Positions 10,106 through 22,819 are shown, counted from the first letter of the stretch. The stretch is 64,000 nucleotides of DNA from Batkoa obscura (GCA_030770535.1 JASVEC010000014.1:124001-188000); one strand, 5' to 3'. Program-made: numbers and translations. The notes: generated from the letters alone by a model not told the origin.

Positions 10106-11009
10106 TATGAAATTAAAACTGTTCTATATTGTTTACTCTATAATATAATATATATAACACCATTATTAAAACAGCTAAATTATTATTCAGGTATTTATAT
10201 AATTATTATGTGGTTGCTTTTTCTAGCTTAACCAAAACAAAGAAATAAAACAGTAAAAAACTAGTTTATTGTACTTAAGATAATTCTACAAAGTAAAAGT
10301 TAACTTTATTGTGTCTTTTGTCATCACTAATAGTAACACTTCATAGACCTTTTCATAGGTGGGTTTGGTTAGAAGCATTGGTGTTTATAAAGTTATATAA
10401 AAACTTAAATACTATTTCATGGTAAGGAATCAACTAACCGTTATATCCTAAAAAATTACTTTCCAAATTAATCTATACAAATGATCCTGTCCAATAATTT
10501 TTTGCAATTTTCGTATCAATATAAGACTGTAAAGGAGAGAATTAATTATAGACTAACCCTTTATTGGTCTCAACTGGTCTCCTGCCTCTAAAGCCTTTGA
10601 CGTGAACTCTTTTGTAGTCTTTCCCTACTATTCCTTTGGTCCTTCTTCCTAGAATTTTTTGCCTTGAGTTAGCTATACAATCCTATTGAATGCGATATAA
10701 AAAATTATAGGCTAATCCAATTCAACTGAAACTTAGGCCTTAAAGTATAATTTTTATTTTTTGAATAGTATAATCTTTTCAAAAAGTTAACAGTTTTAGA
10801 GGATAAAAGGTATTTATGAATAAGTCATCTAAACTTTATAATATACATAAATTTGAGCCTTAATGAAATAAAATAAATGTTTAAAGGTATTTGTATCTAT
10901 CTTTCAAATAATAGACAGTCAAAAAACTTAATTTAATATCACTTGTAAGTAAAAAAATGGTTAAAGTGGTATTTTAGTGGTATTTATGATTTTCTTTTAA
11001 TAAAGTAAT
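10106..11009. other. Intergenic, no gene recognised
   Basis: AT-rich spacer with no coding pattern or RNA gene seen. The last part is the 3' flank of the cyclophilin gene. Confidence 0.5.
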
Positions 11010-11557
11010 TTAAAGTTCACCACAATCGGCAATAACAACCTTGGCAGATGTTTTTCCACTGTCAGATCCGTAGCTTTCAACTTTCTTGACAACATCCATA
11101 CCTTCAACAACTGATCCAAATACAACGTGCTTGCCGTCTAACCAATCGGTCTTAATGGTACAGAGGAAGAATTGAGATCCGTTAGTGTGTGGTCCAGCAT
11201 TAGCCATAGAAAGAATACCAGGTCCTACAATATATTGAGCATTATTATTACAAATTATAGTTTAAATAGCAACTTACCAGTATGTTTAAGAGTGAAGTTT
11301 TCATCCTTAAATTTTTCCCCATAGATAGATTTACCACCAGTACCATTATGGTTGGTGAAGTCACCACCTTGGCACATGAAGTTTGGAATGACACGGTGGA
11401 AAGAAGAGCCTTTATAACCATAGCCCTTTTCACCAGTACATAACGCACGGAAGTTTTCAGCAGTATCTGGAACAACATCTTTACGGAGCTCCATAACAAT
11501 ACGGCCTAATGATTCATTGTTGGCGGTAATATCAAAAAATACTTTTGGGTTAGCCAT
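11010..11557 (-). CDS. CPR1: Cyclophilin A, peptidyl-prolyl cis-trans isomerase
   Basis: Catalyses proline isomerisation in the cytosol and is the cyclosporin target. Two exons, 11557-11278 and 11224-11010, join in phase at an [14 protein letters not shown] junction to give 164 residues, the usual length for cyclophilin A. Active-site residues are visible: [15 protein letters not shown] (the Arg and Phe of the catalytic pocket), GSQFFLCT, and [12 protein letters not shown] (Trp and His). There is no signal peptide or extension, so it is the cytosolic form. The intron is 53 bp. Confidence 0.97.
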
Positions 11558-12349
11558 TGTTTATAAAATTATAATAAAAAGCAAAAATAAATTTTATTAT
11601 TATTCTATTTATTTATTCCCATTTTCCTAAAGGCGTCGTCATCTATTTCTAATAAACCCTAGTTTAGCTCATTTTAATTGGTCTTTTATTTGTCATTTAT
11701 AATTCTTATAGTCCATCCCTTATCTTTATCCTCCTTATGTTCTTTATAAATCATTTGATTGGATTCTCAACCTTTTATTTAAATAAATGATGACCTCATT
11801 ACTTTTTGATAGGGTTGGGGACTTAATTTTGATACTCATTTTTAAATTTTTAACAGCATTATCGATTATTTTATATAATAATTAAAGTTGTATTATAAGA
11901 TAATATTACAATAATTAAAAGTTTCTATGTCCAAATCAACAGGCCTGTTTGTTTAGTTGGCTCCTTTCATTTCCAAAAATAGAAGATTGAATTTTAAAGA
12001 AATCGCAGAAAAAATCATTTAGATTTTTTACTCAGATTTTTAATTTTATTCTTTTTGGTCAATCATAAATCTTTTAATGACGCACTCACTCATCGCTTCA
12101 GCTTTTCAAAGTTATTGAGTTGATAAAAATACAAAAAACAACTCGTAAAGTTTATTTTATAATATGTTTCATTTTAGTTTTACAATTTTATTATTAATAC
12201 CTATTATTAAAAATTAAAAATTAACTTTATAGTTAGACTATAATAGGCAATATAAAATAATATAAAAATGTGTTTGATAATATAAATTAGTAGAAATTGC
12301 TAAAGAACTTGTGATAATTAAAAGATGAAATAAAAGTCTGCTTGTTTTA
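11558..12349. other. Intergenic, no gene recognised
   Basis: Contains the promoter side of the cyclophilin gene and the 3' flank of riboflavin synthase. No further coding signal seen. Confidence 0.5.
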
Positions 12350-13213
12350 TTATAAACCTTCTTTTTTTTCAAGTTGATCCTTAACAATTTTTTGTACCAT
12401 TTTATAAATGACTGAATCTTCATTTTCCAAATCATTAGTTAAATTATTAGCTACTATTTTATGAACATATTTTCCGAGCATATCCACTTCTAAATTTACT
12501 TTATCACCAATTTTTTTAGTGGGCATGATCACATGAGCTTGGGTAAAAGGGATCATCATAATAGTAAACGCATCCTCAAATACATCACATACTGTTAATG
12601 AGGTACCATCTAAACATACATATCCTTTCGCTACTATATATTTCATATGTTCTTTATCCACTTTAAATTTATACCATATTGAACTTTTTTCTTGGGTTAC
12701 TTCTATAATCTCTATTGTATCATCAACATGACCCTAAATAAAGAACAAATTTAATATTTTAATAGTTCGATTTATAACAACTATAATTACCTGTACAAAA
12801 TGACCGCCAAATCTAGTCACTCCTAACGAGGCACGTTCTAAGTTTACTTTAGAGTCTACGGATAATTCAACTAAAAATAAATAAGCTGTTAATATTTTTT
12901 TAAAATATAATTGACTATAATTATTACTTAAATTAGTTCTTCTTAGAGTTTCAGGTGCTAAAGTTACTTTGAAAGTGTCTTCGTTGAATTCGGTTACTGT
13001 TAAACAGGTACCTAATTTTCATTGTTATTATTAATCTTATTGAAGTTTTATTTTCTTACCATTCACAGCAATACTATCCCCTAATTTACAATCTTGTAAA
13101 ATTTCACCTGCGTTGCCAATAGTAAGTGAGTGGGAGTTACCACCTTCTTCGGTGGTATCCAATACTTTGATATCTAAAATAGTACCTATGTGCTCCACTA
13201 ACCCTGTAAACAT
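12350..13213 (-). CDS. RIB5: Riboflavin synthase alpha chain
   Basis: Converts two 6,7-dimethyl-8-ribityllumazine molecules to riboflavin in the last step of vitamin B2 synthesis. Four exons: 13213-13060, 13011-12928, 12870-12791 and 12733-12350, all in phase, giving 233 residues. The two lumazine-binding repeats are visible: repeat 1 starts MFTGLVEHIGTI and has GTCLTVTEF, ETLRRTNL and VNLERA; repeat 2 starts after RFGGHFVQGHVD and has VCLDGTSLTV and VNLEVDMLGKYV. The length matches the family. The start is the canonical MFTGxVE. The upstream Skp1-like gene on the same strand ends 286 bp before. Confidence 0.96.
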
Positions 13214-13499
13214 TTTTGTTTTGCTTTATCTTAAGTTAAATAAAAAATATGCTTTGAGTTTTTCCAATTTATATAATTTTTCGGATTTATTCTTGAGTTG
13301 ATTTCTAAGCAATATCTAAATACCTCCTGATATTTTTTGTTTGTGTTCATTTGCTTATTAATTTCTTGAAAGGTCATGTAATGATAATAATGTACATATG
13401 GTAGAATGTAATATAAAATAAACATGATAGCAAATATAACAATCAATAAAAAACACAAAAAATATTTAATAAAAGACAAAAATAAAGAGATATAAAATT

Positions 13500-14150
13500 T
13501 CATTCTCGATTAAATCTTCTTAGAGCAAACTCTTTAGAACTTTCTCTTTCCTTTTCATGTTTTGGATCAAAGTCATATTCTATTTTTAAAGCTTTACGGA
13601 TCTCATCTAATGGTTTATCTAAAAAGGTCAAATCTTATAAACTAAATAAATTAAAATGTAATAATTACTTCTCATCCAAGCTGCAACTAATCGGCATGTA
13701 GCCTCTAAGCATAATTCTAAATCCAACTCTTGACATGCCTATTAAAGCACTATTATTTGAATAAATAAATGAAAGTAGAATTTAATTACCATTATCATTT
13801 CAACCAAAGCTTCAATTTGGGTAGGGAAATGTTGGGCATCCCACTCCTTAATATAACCATTTCTGATTTCTTCTGTAGTTAACTGATAATCTTTATAATG
13901 ATGATAGTAGCCAAATATTTTATCCAAGGTAAATCTCTTATGCCTTATGTATACTAAACATTCGTTAGTTAAATCAGTTTTTGAGACACCTTAAAAAATT
14001 ACTTTGCTCTGCTTCTTCTGGGCTTTTTCTATATGTTGCAAATATGCTTGCCATGGCAGCGCCTGTATTTTCCATATGTGATGGTACCTCATAAATTTCA
14101 TAGTTTTCAATAGTAATCTTTGGTTGCACCAAATTCTTTTTTTCTTTCAT
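13500..14150 (-). CDS. Skp1-like protein (divergent)
   Basis: Four exons: 14150-14003, 13953-13790, 13738-13669 and 13618-13500, in phase, giving 166 residues. The C-terminal half follows Skp1 closely: EWDAQHFPTQ in place of the WDxxF core, LVEMIMACQELDLELCLEATCRLVA for the helix pair that binds F-boxes, and KPLDEIRKALKIEYDF for the EIRxxFxIxNDF tail. The N-terminal BTB/POZ half (KITIENYEIYEV) is much less conserved and lacks the usual acidic loop. Probably an SCF ubiquitin-ligase adaptor or a specialised paralogue; a canonical SKP1 may be elsewhere. It is divergent from the DDX20 gene with only 111 bp between starts. Confidence 0.8.
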
Positions 14151-14261
14151 TTTGTATATTAAATAATGAGTATTCTTTAAGGATAAAAATTTTAAAAATT
14201 AAAAGCTTTGAATTTTGAATTTGTGCAAATTTATAAAACTTTAATTTAAACTATTGTTTTG

Positions 14262-15982
14262 ATGTTACAATTATTCGATGAAAGTATAAAGGATAGCAAC
14301 TTAAAAAAAGCATTAAAACAAAATGGATATATAACTGCTTCACCTATCCAACAAAAAATATTAAACTTAAACGAAGAAGATAGTAAAAAAGATATATTAA
14401 TACAAGCAAAAGCTGGTTTAGGAAAGACATTAGCTTTTTTATTACATTTGGTTCTAAACAGTGAATTTGATGAAAGTGTAATTGGATTGATCATAGCGCC
14501 TACTAGAGAAGTTGCGATCCAAACAAGTACAATTTTCAATGATATAATAAAGATTTATAACCCCAAAATCAATATTCAACATTTTATTGGAGGTAATCCC
14601 ATTGAGCAAGATATTAAAAATGTCGAAGAATGTAATTTTGTGGTTGGTACGCCAGGTAGAATTAAAGCAATCATACAGAAAAAGAGGCAGTTTTTCGAAA
14701 AGGTGCAATTTTTTTGTCTTGACGAAGCAGACAAACTTATGGATAAAATATTTGAAATGGATTTAAGGTAAGGTCTTTGTCATTATTAAGATTTGAGATT
14801 TATATATTTCCAAGTTTTATCAAACAGAGCTTGCCCACTCAAGTTAAAATGGTCGTTACTTCAGCTACATTTGAAGAGGAAAAACTACAGTTGTTAGAAA
14901 CCAAATACTTAAAAGAAACGATTTATTTAATGGCTGATGGCGAAGATGTAAATTTAAAAGGGATTCAACAACATTATGTCGATCTAAGGGATAAATTGGA
15001 AGAAAGATCAATATATGAACAATTGGAATACAAAATGCAACACATTGGCAAAATATTAAAAAGTATTAAGTTTTACCAAGCTATTATTTTTTTAAATAAA
15101 CCTGCTAAGTAAGAGTTTTTTTTATTTAATAGTTAGTGTGTTCATAGCATTATTTTAGATGTTTAGAATTAGTTAATATGCTAGAAGAAGATAATTGGCC
15201 GTGTACTTATATTTGTGGTAAATGAATAGTTCAATGTAGTATATGGATTAATATTAATTATTACAAAGGTAAATTGACTCAGTCTGAACGTAAATTAGCT
15301 ATGGATAAAACGCGTAATTTTAATGTGAGAGTATTAATCAGTAGTGATTTGGTAATAAAATAATAGCATTATTATAGTTGTATTACTAATTTTATTAACT
15401 GAAAGATATCTCGGGGAGTAGATATAGCAAGGGTAGATTTAATTATAAATATAGAGTTACCAAAAGACATAGAGACGTATTTACATCGAATTGGTAGAAC
15501 AGGAAGATTTAATACTAGTGGCATCGTATTAAATTTAGTTAGTAATCAAAATGAATTTAATAATATTATTAAATTAAAAGAAGAATTTAAAATGGATCTA
15601 AATTTAAGTCAATTAAATCAAATAAATCAAATTCAAAATCAACGTAAACTATTAAGCGTTGATGTGCCCGCATTTTCTTCTCTTTTAACTTATAAATCAA
15701 AAAGAAAGGTAGCTTAAAATTACATTAGTTGGTAAAATAAGTGCTAATTTTTGCTTTTAGGAACTAAACCATAAGAGTGAGGATAATAATGTAATTAAAC
15801 AAATAGAATCTAGGAAAAAAGCCAAAAAAGATAACATAAACAAAAGCAAAAGTAAAGAAGAAAATAGTAGTGATAGTAATTCTAATGAACATAATAATGA
15901 ATATAATTACAACGAATACATTTATAACAACTATTATTATAATGGAATTTATAATTTTTGGTTACAGCATTTCAATAAATAG
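14262..15982 (+). CDS. DEAD-box RNA helicase, Gemin3/DDX20-like
   Basis: Six exons: 14262-14767, 14815-15108, 15159-15217, 15269-15351, 15406-15708 and 15761-15982, in phase, about 488 residues. All helicase motifs are present in order: AKAGLGKT (I), PTREVA (Ia), TPGRI (Ib), DEAD (II), TSAT (III), SRGVDIARV (V) and HRIGRTGR (VI). IGGNPIEQD and the LDEADKLMD context are closest, from memory, to Gemin3, the SMN-complex helicase used in snRNP assembly. The tail is Ser/Asn/Lys-rich and ends in a Tyr-rich segment ([15 protein letters not shown]) that recalls the Tyr-rich tail of animal Gemin3. Helicase assignment is certain, subfamily likely. It ends 35 bp from the convergent lipin gene. Confidence 0.88.
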
Positions 15983-16017
15983 AAAAATAAATGAAATAAA
16001 AATTCATGAATGTTTAA

Positions 16018-18684
16018 TTAAATATCTTCTTCCTCTTCTTCATCTTCAAAATCTAATTCTTCATCGTCATCATCACCTTCAATTTGTAATAAAAGATCAT
16101 TATTACTATTATTAGTTGTTTTAGTTAATTTTGAATCCTCCTTTTTAATCGGATCATCTAAAAAGTCTAAATCTAATTCCTGTAAATCATTCTTCCAATA
16201 ATTCCAGTCATTATAATCAGTATTAAATGTATTATCTGTAGGTGGGAATATTTGATCAACCAAATCGGTTAGTTTTATATACCTAATAATAACAAAAACA
16301 TAAGTATTTAAAATAACACAATATAAATAACGTTATTACGATGAATTATAACCTATAATTAGCTCATGTTGTATATCACCATTATAATCTATAGTAAATA
16401 TTCTTGACACTGGTACATGAACTGAGCGGTAAGATAGAGCATCCTAAAATATAATTGAATAAATACTACAACACTATAATAGTATATACTTACTGTTATA
16501 CGATTACCAAATCCAGCATAAAAAGCAGTTTGATTATTCCCAAATAAAGACAAAATATCTTTTAAACACGCCATTTTAAACAAATGGGGTTTACGTAATA
16601 CTACTTCTCTATTTAGCCATTAGTAACAATAACAATAGTTCAAATAAGGTTACCATACCTATGAAGTGATTGAAACAAACGATCAGGTGACATAATAACA
16701 GGACCATCAGGTAATTGATATTGATTTTGATCAATTCCCTTCAAATATTCTCTAGTAGAATCGGCCTAAAAAGCATTAGTAAATTATAACTAAAGTTTTC
16801 ATAATAAATTTACTTGTCCAATAGCTCTTGATGTTAAATACATCAATTTGTACCCATTTTTTTGAATATCTGTATATAGCTTGGCTACACCTGGATGGGT
16901 CCAATCTTTTCCTACCATATTGAAAATGTGACCTAACGCATCGGATCTAATATAATGAATATGTATAAGTACATATTAGTAGAGTAATATTATTTATAAT
17001 TACTTAGTTATAGTTCCATCAATATCCGAAATGACGATCATGTCATAATAATTCCATAAAAAGATACGAGAGATACAAGAAGCTTTACCGACAGTAAATT
17101 TTACAATGTTAGCACCTGGAAGGAGTCCAATTGTTTTCTAACTAAAGTTAATAACTATAAAATAATAGCAAATAAAACTTACCAATTGGTCTGAAGTTAA
17201 TCTTAAAGTTTTTGCAAAGTTGGATCTCTTCGTTCTAGTTAATTGCTAAAATACCAATAATTAGCATTAGATTATTATTATGCTATTATATTATCAACTT
17301 ACATTTTTATTTTTAGTTATTTTTTCTTTGATTTCAAGTGGTGCACTATCTTCATCGTCAGAAGACAATGCTAGATTTTGCGCTGATTTTCTAAACCATG
17401 AGGTCCATCTTCTATATGACCCATAACTTGTAGTGCTATCAGTTTTATGAATGCTAAAGAGTGTATAATTTAATATGATTTAATTATTATTGGCAATTAT
17501 TTGATAAGTACCTAGATTCTTCATTAAATTTATAAGTCATCTCTGAGTCAGAATAAGCCATTGAAGCATTCGCTAAAACAAGATCATTATTAATTAAATC
17601 TCATTGATATAGTATCCATAATATTTACAATAATGATTAGAATACTCTTCTTCATCTGAAAAAGTATTATCTCCATCTGAACGAACTTCTCGGTCATCTT
17701 GATTGTGTCGATAACTTTGATTCAAATCTTCGTTTGATAAATGGAATTTGTGACTTAACCCTATCTTATTGCTAGTACCACTACCAGATTCGAGCTCACT
17801 GCTGTTTAATATATTACTCTTCTTTCCTACAGTTCTTGTATTATATCCTTTTTTATCTAAGATCAAACCTTCGCCCCCTTCTTGTACTTTGTTATCAACA
17901 ATTTCACCTAATTTATCTTATTTAGTATTTATTGTTTAAGTTAATTTTTGTAAATACCGTTTGATAAATGTTTTCCATTATTATTATAATTCTTTAATGG
18001 ATTTACTAGAACAATTAATTATTATTATTATTATTTATATAAACTTACTTTCTAACTCTTTTTCTTCACTTTTTGGCGATTCAGCTATCATTTTTTTAAA
18101 TAAATATTATATTTATGTTTAGCATACTTACTAAGTCCATTTGTTAATTGAGATTCTGGTAACGCGAAATAGTCTAGTTCCTAAATTACACTGTTTAATC
18201 TTTATCAATTTATTATTATTGTTGTTTACTTCAGTATTAGTATCTTCATCATCTGGTGTCATAAGAGGCGAAGTTGCAAACTCAGAAGGTACTGGATCCT
18301 TTAAAATAAACAAGCATAAATAAAGAGGATTACAGAATTAAAAGATAATAAATTACTTCAGTTTCAAAAACAAAAAATGCTTCCCCAGACTCCCCTAACT
18401 TCATTCTATAATCTATTTTTTTACCATTAATCTCTAGTTCTACCTATTGATGGTTATGAGTTAGCATTGTATGATATTATTATAAACTATCATTTAGCAC
18501 TTACAACTTTTTCGTGAGGTCTTAACAATTGTAATAACCCAAATCTAACGTGAAATGGAGAACAATGTAAGCTTTCGTCTTCATGTTTTACACAAATGAC
18601 ATCAATAGCTCCCGATAGAGTACTTGGGTTCAATTCTTTATAAAACTCAGTAACTGTATTAAATAAGGTTCCAACGTATTGCAT
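16018..18684 (-). CDS. PAH1: Phosphatidate phosphatase, lipin/Pah1 family
   Basis: Mg-dependent phosphatidate phosphatase making diacylglycerol at the ER and nuclear membrane. About a dozen small exons on the minus strand, for example 18684-18505 and 18443-18357. The N-LIP domain starts [20 protein letters not shown] and continues with [14 protein letters not shown] and [24 protein letters not shown]. The C-LIP domain contains the HAD motif [10 protein letters not shown] (complement of about 17010-17035), [41 protein letters not shown] and the late AFYAGFGNR block. The C-terminus is strongly acidic (a run of Asp/Glu), as in yeast Pah1. Between the domains is a Ser/Asp-rich linker. Exact internal splice sites were not all resolved. 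Confidence 0.93.
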
Positions 18685-18975
18685 AGTTTAAAAAGTAAAG
18701 TTTATAAGACTGAATTTTGTATTATTTAAATAGAATTAAAATTATTTTTTCGCTATTCAGTACCGGATAAAATTTATTGCTTTGCTGTTTGATTTTGATT
18801 GCCTTTTACAGGCTTTTTAATCCATTTTTTGAGGTATAACTTAGTGCTATGAAATTCAAACTCAAAATAAAAGTGCAAAAGTGGCAAAGCCCCTAATTTA
18901 TGCAATTTTAATATGTAAAGTTAGAGTTTACTAAAAATTATATAGCAAAAATTTGAGATTGCCTTTCACTTTATT

Positions 18976-19358
18976 ATGGTAATTACAGACGTTTTTTGAA
19001 TAAAATAGATAGTTAACTTTTATCTAATAGAACGGAAAAGAAAGTAAATTAGAAAGATTTGAATCTTTAAATCAAGAGTTTAGTCAATTTGTTTTACCAG
19101 TTGATGGGTATACAAATAATTCTAAGGCAGTTGACCAAGGAATTGAAGCTGCTAAGAATGCTGGGGAACAGGTTGAAAAAATCGTGTAAGTATTAAGTGT
19201 TGTAATTTAACTTTCTAATTTTGCCTTTTCTTAGCGAGATTGTTAAAGCTGGTCAACCATTTAGATGGAGAGACCATCGGCTTGATTTAGATGAGTTTTC
19301 CGTATGTGGCAATTTGAAAAATGTTAAGATAAGCGATATTTTAAAAGATATAAAATGA
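18976..19358 (+). CDS. Small conserved-looking protein of unknown function
   Basis: Three exons, 18976-18978 (ATG only), 19031-19185 and 19235-19358, would give 93 residues in phase. The product is a probable helical protein: LERFESLNQEFSQFVLPV, then AVDQGIEAAKNAGEQVEKIVEIVKAG, then a compact PFRWRDHRLDLDEF motif. No signal peptide or membrane segment. I do not recognise the family. The one-codon first exon is the weakest part: an alternative upstream first exon is possible. It is divergent from lipin with about 290 bp between starts. Confidence 0.55.
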
Positions 19359-21253
19359 ACTATAGTTTTAGTTGTTTTTAAAACTAGTTTTCTTTCAATA
19401 TCTGAGCAATACAATTAAATCAAAAAGTACTTTATTAATATTTTAAAATAAAACAAATGGCTAATGTACTGGCAATAGTTAAGGTAAATCTTTAAAATTG
19501 ATATTTAGGTTGTATAGCTTCTATTTAAATCTTGAGGGATAAAAATCGCAAGAATTGTATCTATTTAATGGAATTTATATAGTTTGTTTTATTTTAAATT
19601 ATAGCCTTTAAGTATATTTTAATAAGGTTGAATAATAAATTAGATATCATTTTTATTTTAACAGATTATATTAAAAATAATTCATTTAGGATTTTATATA
19701 ATAAATTATTTAGATAAACTATTAAAACTATAAGCTTGGGTACTTCATTTGTCATTATTGATTATATTATTTTTAAATAACAAAGTAAAATTATAGCTAA
19801 CTTGTAAAGTTAAAAAGAGGGCCTATTAGAGTTTAGCTAACAGCTAAAAATATTAGAATAGTATAGATAATATGACCAACCTCATTGTGAAATCAATAAT
19901 AAAAGACAAAACAAAGTAATAAGGCATATAAAGCATTTTAAAAGTTTAGTATAATATTCTCTTATTTTAGAAATTTAATTAAAGCAGAAATGATTCCATG
20001 TTTTATACAATTATAGTAAATTTTTTATTGTAGAATTATATCATAGTTTAATGTTTAATTATTCTAAAAAAAACTTCAATATCCCAAGTATTCAAAAAAA
20101 TATTTACTCTTTTGAATATTACAATGAAGACTATATTATTTAGTATAAAAGTTTATAAAAAAATACGATTTTTTGTATTTGAAATATACAATAACTTTAA
20201 AAACGCTGGTATTTATTTGAGCAGTAATAAATTTAATTTAATGTTTTTTTGTTTTAATAATTTGTGCACTTTTTAAGGAGTCTAAAATTTAAAATCAATG
20301 AACAATAAGAAAAACATACCATTAAAGTTTTTACTTTTTTAATGAGGAATTTATTTTTCCAATCTTACAGTTTTATATAATTTTAGTAAATTTGTACTAA
20401 AGTATTGTATATTACTGCTACCACTCTGCTTTAAACCAGTTATATCCTAAATAATTTAAGAGTTAGCTGTCTGGGCTCACAGACAGCAGACTACTTATGC
20501 CTTTATCTAATTTAAAAAACAATTTCGGGGTTACTTTCATAACTATATCAACGCCAAAATTAAAGCTAAAATTAAAGCTAAAATTAAGGTATTGGTGGTT
20601 ATTTTTGACAGTAGAGTTCTGCCGTTAAATCGATTATTTTTATAAAACCTGTTTTACGGTTTTAGCATCACATTTTAATAAAGAAAGGTTAATGTTTCTC
20701 AATATATTGTTTATTGATGTAAAGTTATTCTGAGTTAAATTTATTTAATAGTAATTTTCTATTTGAATAAACGGTAAGTATATGCTAATAATTTTATCAT
20801 CATTGGAAATAAAATTTTATTTTGAATATTTAAAATAGCATATAAAGTAGCTGTTATCTTATTTATGAAACAAAGGAATAAAAAATAACTTAATACTGGC
20901 TCTAATTATTATTTTGCTTTTGAACCTAAAGTTAGCCAAAAACTACTAAGTTTAGAATTATTAAATATAAAGATTAGCATTTAGTCGGTTAAAAATTCAT
21001 TATATCGTATAATACTAATAAAAATATTATGAGACAAAACGGATAAACAGTAGACATTAAATTATAATTCAATTCTCATACCATGAAATCATTGTTAGCC
21101 ACAACTACTAAAAAAATAGTGATTATGAGTGGGGTGGTCATTAGAAGTCAATTTATCGGATAGAAAAGTAATTAAGTTTAAGCCAAACAATTATAGCTAA
21201 CTAATAAGAAAGTATAAAAAAGGGTTATTCTTTAAGTTCATGTTTATTAAAAA
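19359..21253. other. Intergenic, no gene recognised
   Basis: About 1.9 kb of AT-rich DNA without coding pattern. It holds a short hairpin (CTGTCTG ... CAGACAG near 20468-20487) and a small tandem repeat at 20554-20588. Confidence 0.5.
20554..20588. repeat. Three tandem 12-bp units
   Basis: Three consecutive units of the form CTAAAATTAAAG, with the outer units differing slightly. Simple local duplication; no function evident. Confidence 0.7.
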
Positions 21254-22819
21254 ATGAGCATTTTATTATATACTTTACTATTTGTGCTATCAGCCTTGAT
21301 TACTGTTTTTTATCAAGCATTTCGTGTTCCATCTGAATATAAGAAATTAAAAACAGTGCCTTTCCTTCGATTCCTTCATCAAATTATTACAAGAGTGGAA
21401 TTACCTCAAAGATATGAAAAGCTATACCGTCCGATCCTCGATAAAAATGGCTATGGGCTCATATGGCAATCAATGGGATGGAATTTGATTGTTACATCCC
21501 ATAAACAGATTAAAGAAATAATGCTTAACACAGAGGATTTTCACAAGAAAGATGACACTCAAACGGACTATGGACAGTTATTATTTAAAATTTTTGGCAG
21601 ATCAAATATTGTATTTTCTGATAAGGATGAGTGGAGACATCATCGTAGAGTAGTAAATCCAGCTTTTAAGAAAACATGGAGTATAGACATTTTTGCTGAA
21701 AGTGGCAAAGAGTTAATTGATAAAATTGAAGCAAGCAATAAAAAGCAAGTTAGTATACATAGTATGCTTCAACGATTGACTCTAGATGTTTTAGGCAGAG
21801 GTTTATTCAGTTATGATTTTTACGCTTTGAAGAACGGTGATAAAGATAAAGGGTTAAAACTATATAATCAAACTATGAATGGAATGAATGATTTTATATA
21901 CTTTGTCTTTCCTATCTTGGAAATGTTAGTCCCAGCTCGTAGAAAAGTCCACAAGGTTGCTGACGAATACAAATCATTTCTCTTAAGCATCATTGAAACA
22001 AAAAAGAAAGAGGTTGAATCTGGAGACATTAAAGATGATATTGTATCTTTAATGATTAAAAGCTCTTTAGACTCTGGCGAGAATGCCTTAACTAACCAAG
22101 AAATTTTACATAATTTGTCTCTCTTTTTTGTAGCTGGACATGATACTACTGCAAATACCTTAACTTCAACCATTTACTTTCTAAGTAAATATCAGGTAAT
22201 TTTTTCTATAAATAAAGTGGTATAAACTAATTGATTTTATATAGGATATTCAACAAAAAGTACGTGAGGAGATATTGAGTGTAGTTGGACATAGTGATGA
22301 AATGAAAACACCAACTCATGAACAGCAAAAGGACTTAAAATACCTTATGTGCGTAATTAAGGAAAGTATGAGATTTACACCAGCAGTAACTCAATTGCGT
22401 CGTTTTCCTGCAAGAGATCTTTGTTTGAGTGATGGTACAATGGTTAAAAAAGGAATGCCAGTTCTTTTACCAGTTTACTTACACCATCGTAACCCAGAAA
22501 TATTTTCCAACCCAGAAGAGTTTAATCCAGATCGATTTGAAGATCCCTATAACAAAGAATCTAATGCTTGGATGCCTTTTGGAATGGGAACAAGAACATG
22601 TAGGATTTTATTTATAATGAAATGATTTTACTTATATTTTAATTAGGCGTTGGTATTAACTTTTCTTTAATTGAGCAAAGAGTTATCCTTTCTATGCTTT
22701 TGCAAAAATATGACCTTAAACTTGGTCCTGAATGTTCTAAGTGGAGTCATGATAAATACAATGCAAATGGACTACTTCATATTGATAATCCAGATATTCA
22801 CTTTATTCCACGCATCTAG
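21254..22819 (+). CDS. Cytochrome P450, copy 1
   Basis: Haem-thiolate monooxygenase, probably ER-anchored by an N-terminal hydrophobic segment (LLYTLLFVLSALITVF). Three exons: 21254-22195, 22245-22599 and 22647-22819, in phase, 489 residues. The I-helix oxygen-binding motif AGHDTTA lies near residue 295, ExxR is KESMR, the PERF-type motif is FNPDRFEDP, and the haem loop is FGMGTRTCVG with its Cys ligand split by intron 2. Exon lengths (942, 355, 173) are identical to those of the P450 at 51554-53124, so the two are paralogues. Substrate unknown. Confidence 0.95.

Noticed and set aside
13231-13503. 90-residue minus-strand frame with a hydrophobic N-terminal half, starting in an ATGA overlap with the Skp1-like stop
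   Set aside because: It lies in the short gap before riboflavin synthase, where the promoter is expected, and AT-rich DNA readily gives Phe/Ile/Tyr-rich frames. A real small membrane protein cannot be fully excluded.
18131-18313. Reading lipin through a single exon here to give [15 protein letters not shown]
   Set aside because: A GT-AG intron (GAA|GTAAAC ... TTTAG|GAACTAGAC) gives the more protein-like [15 protein letters not shown] in the next frame.
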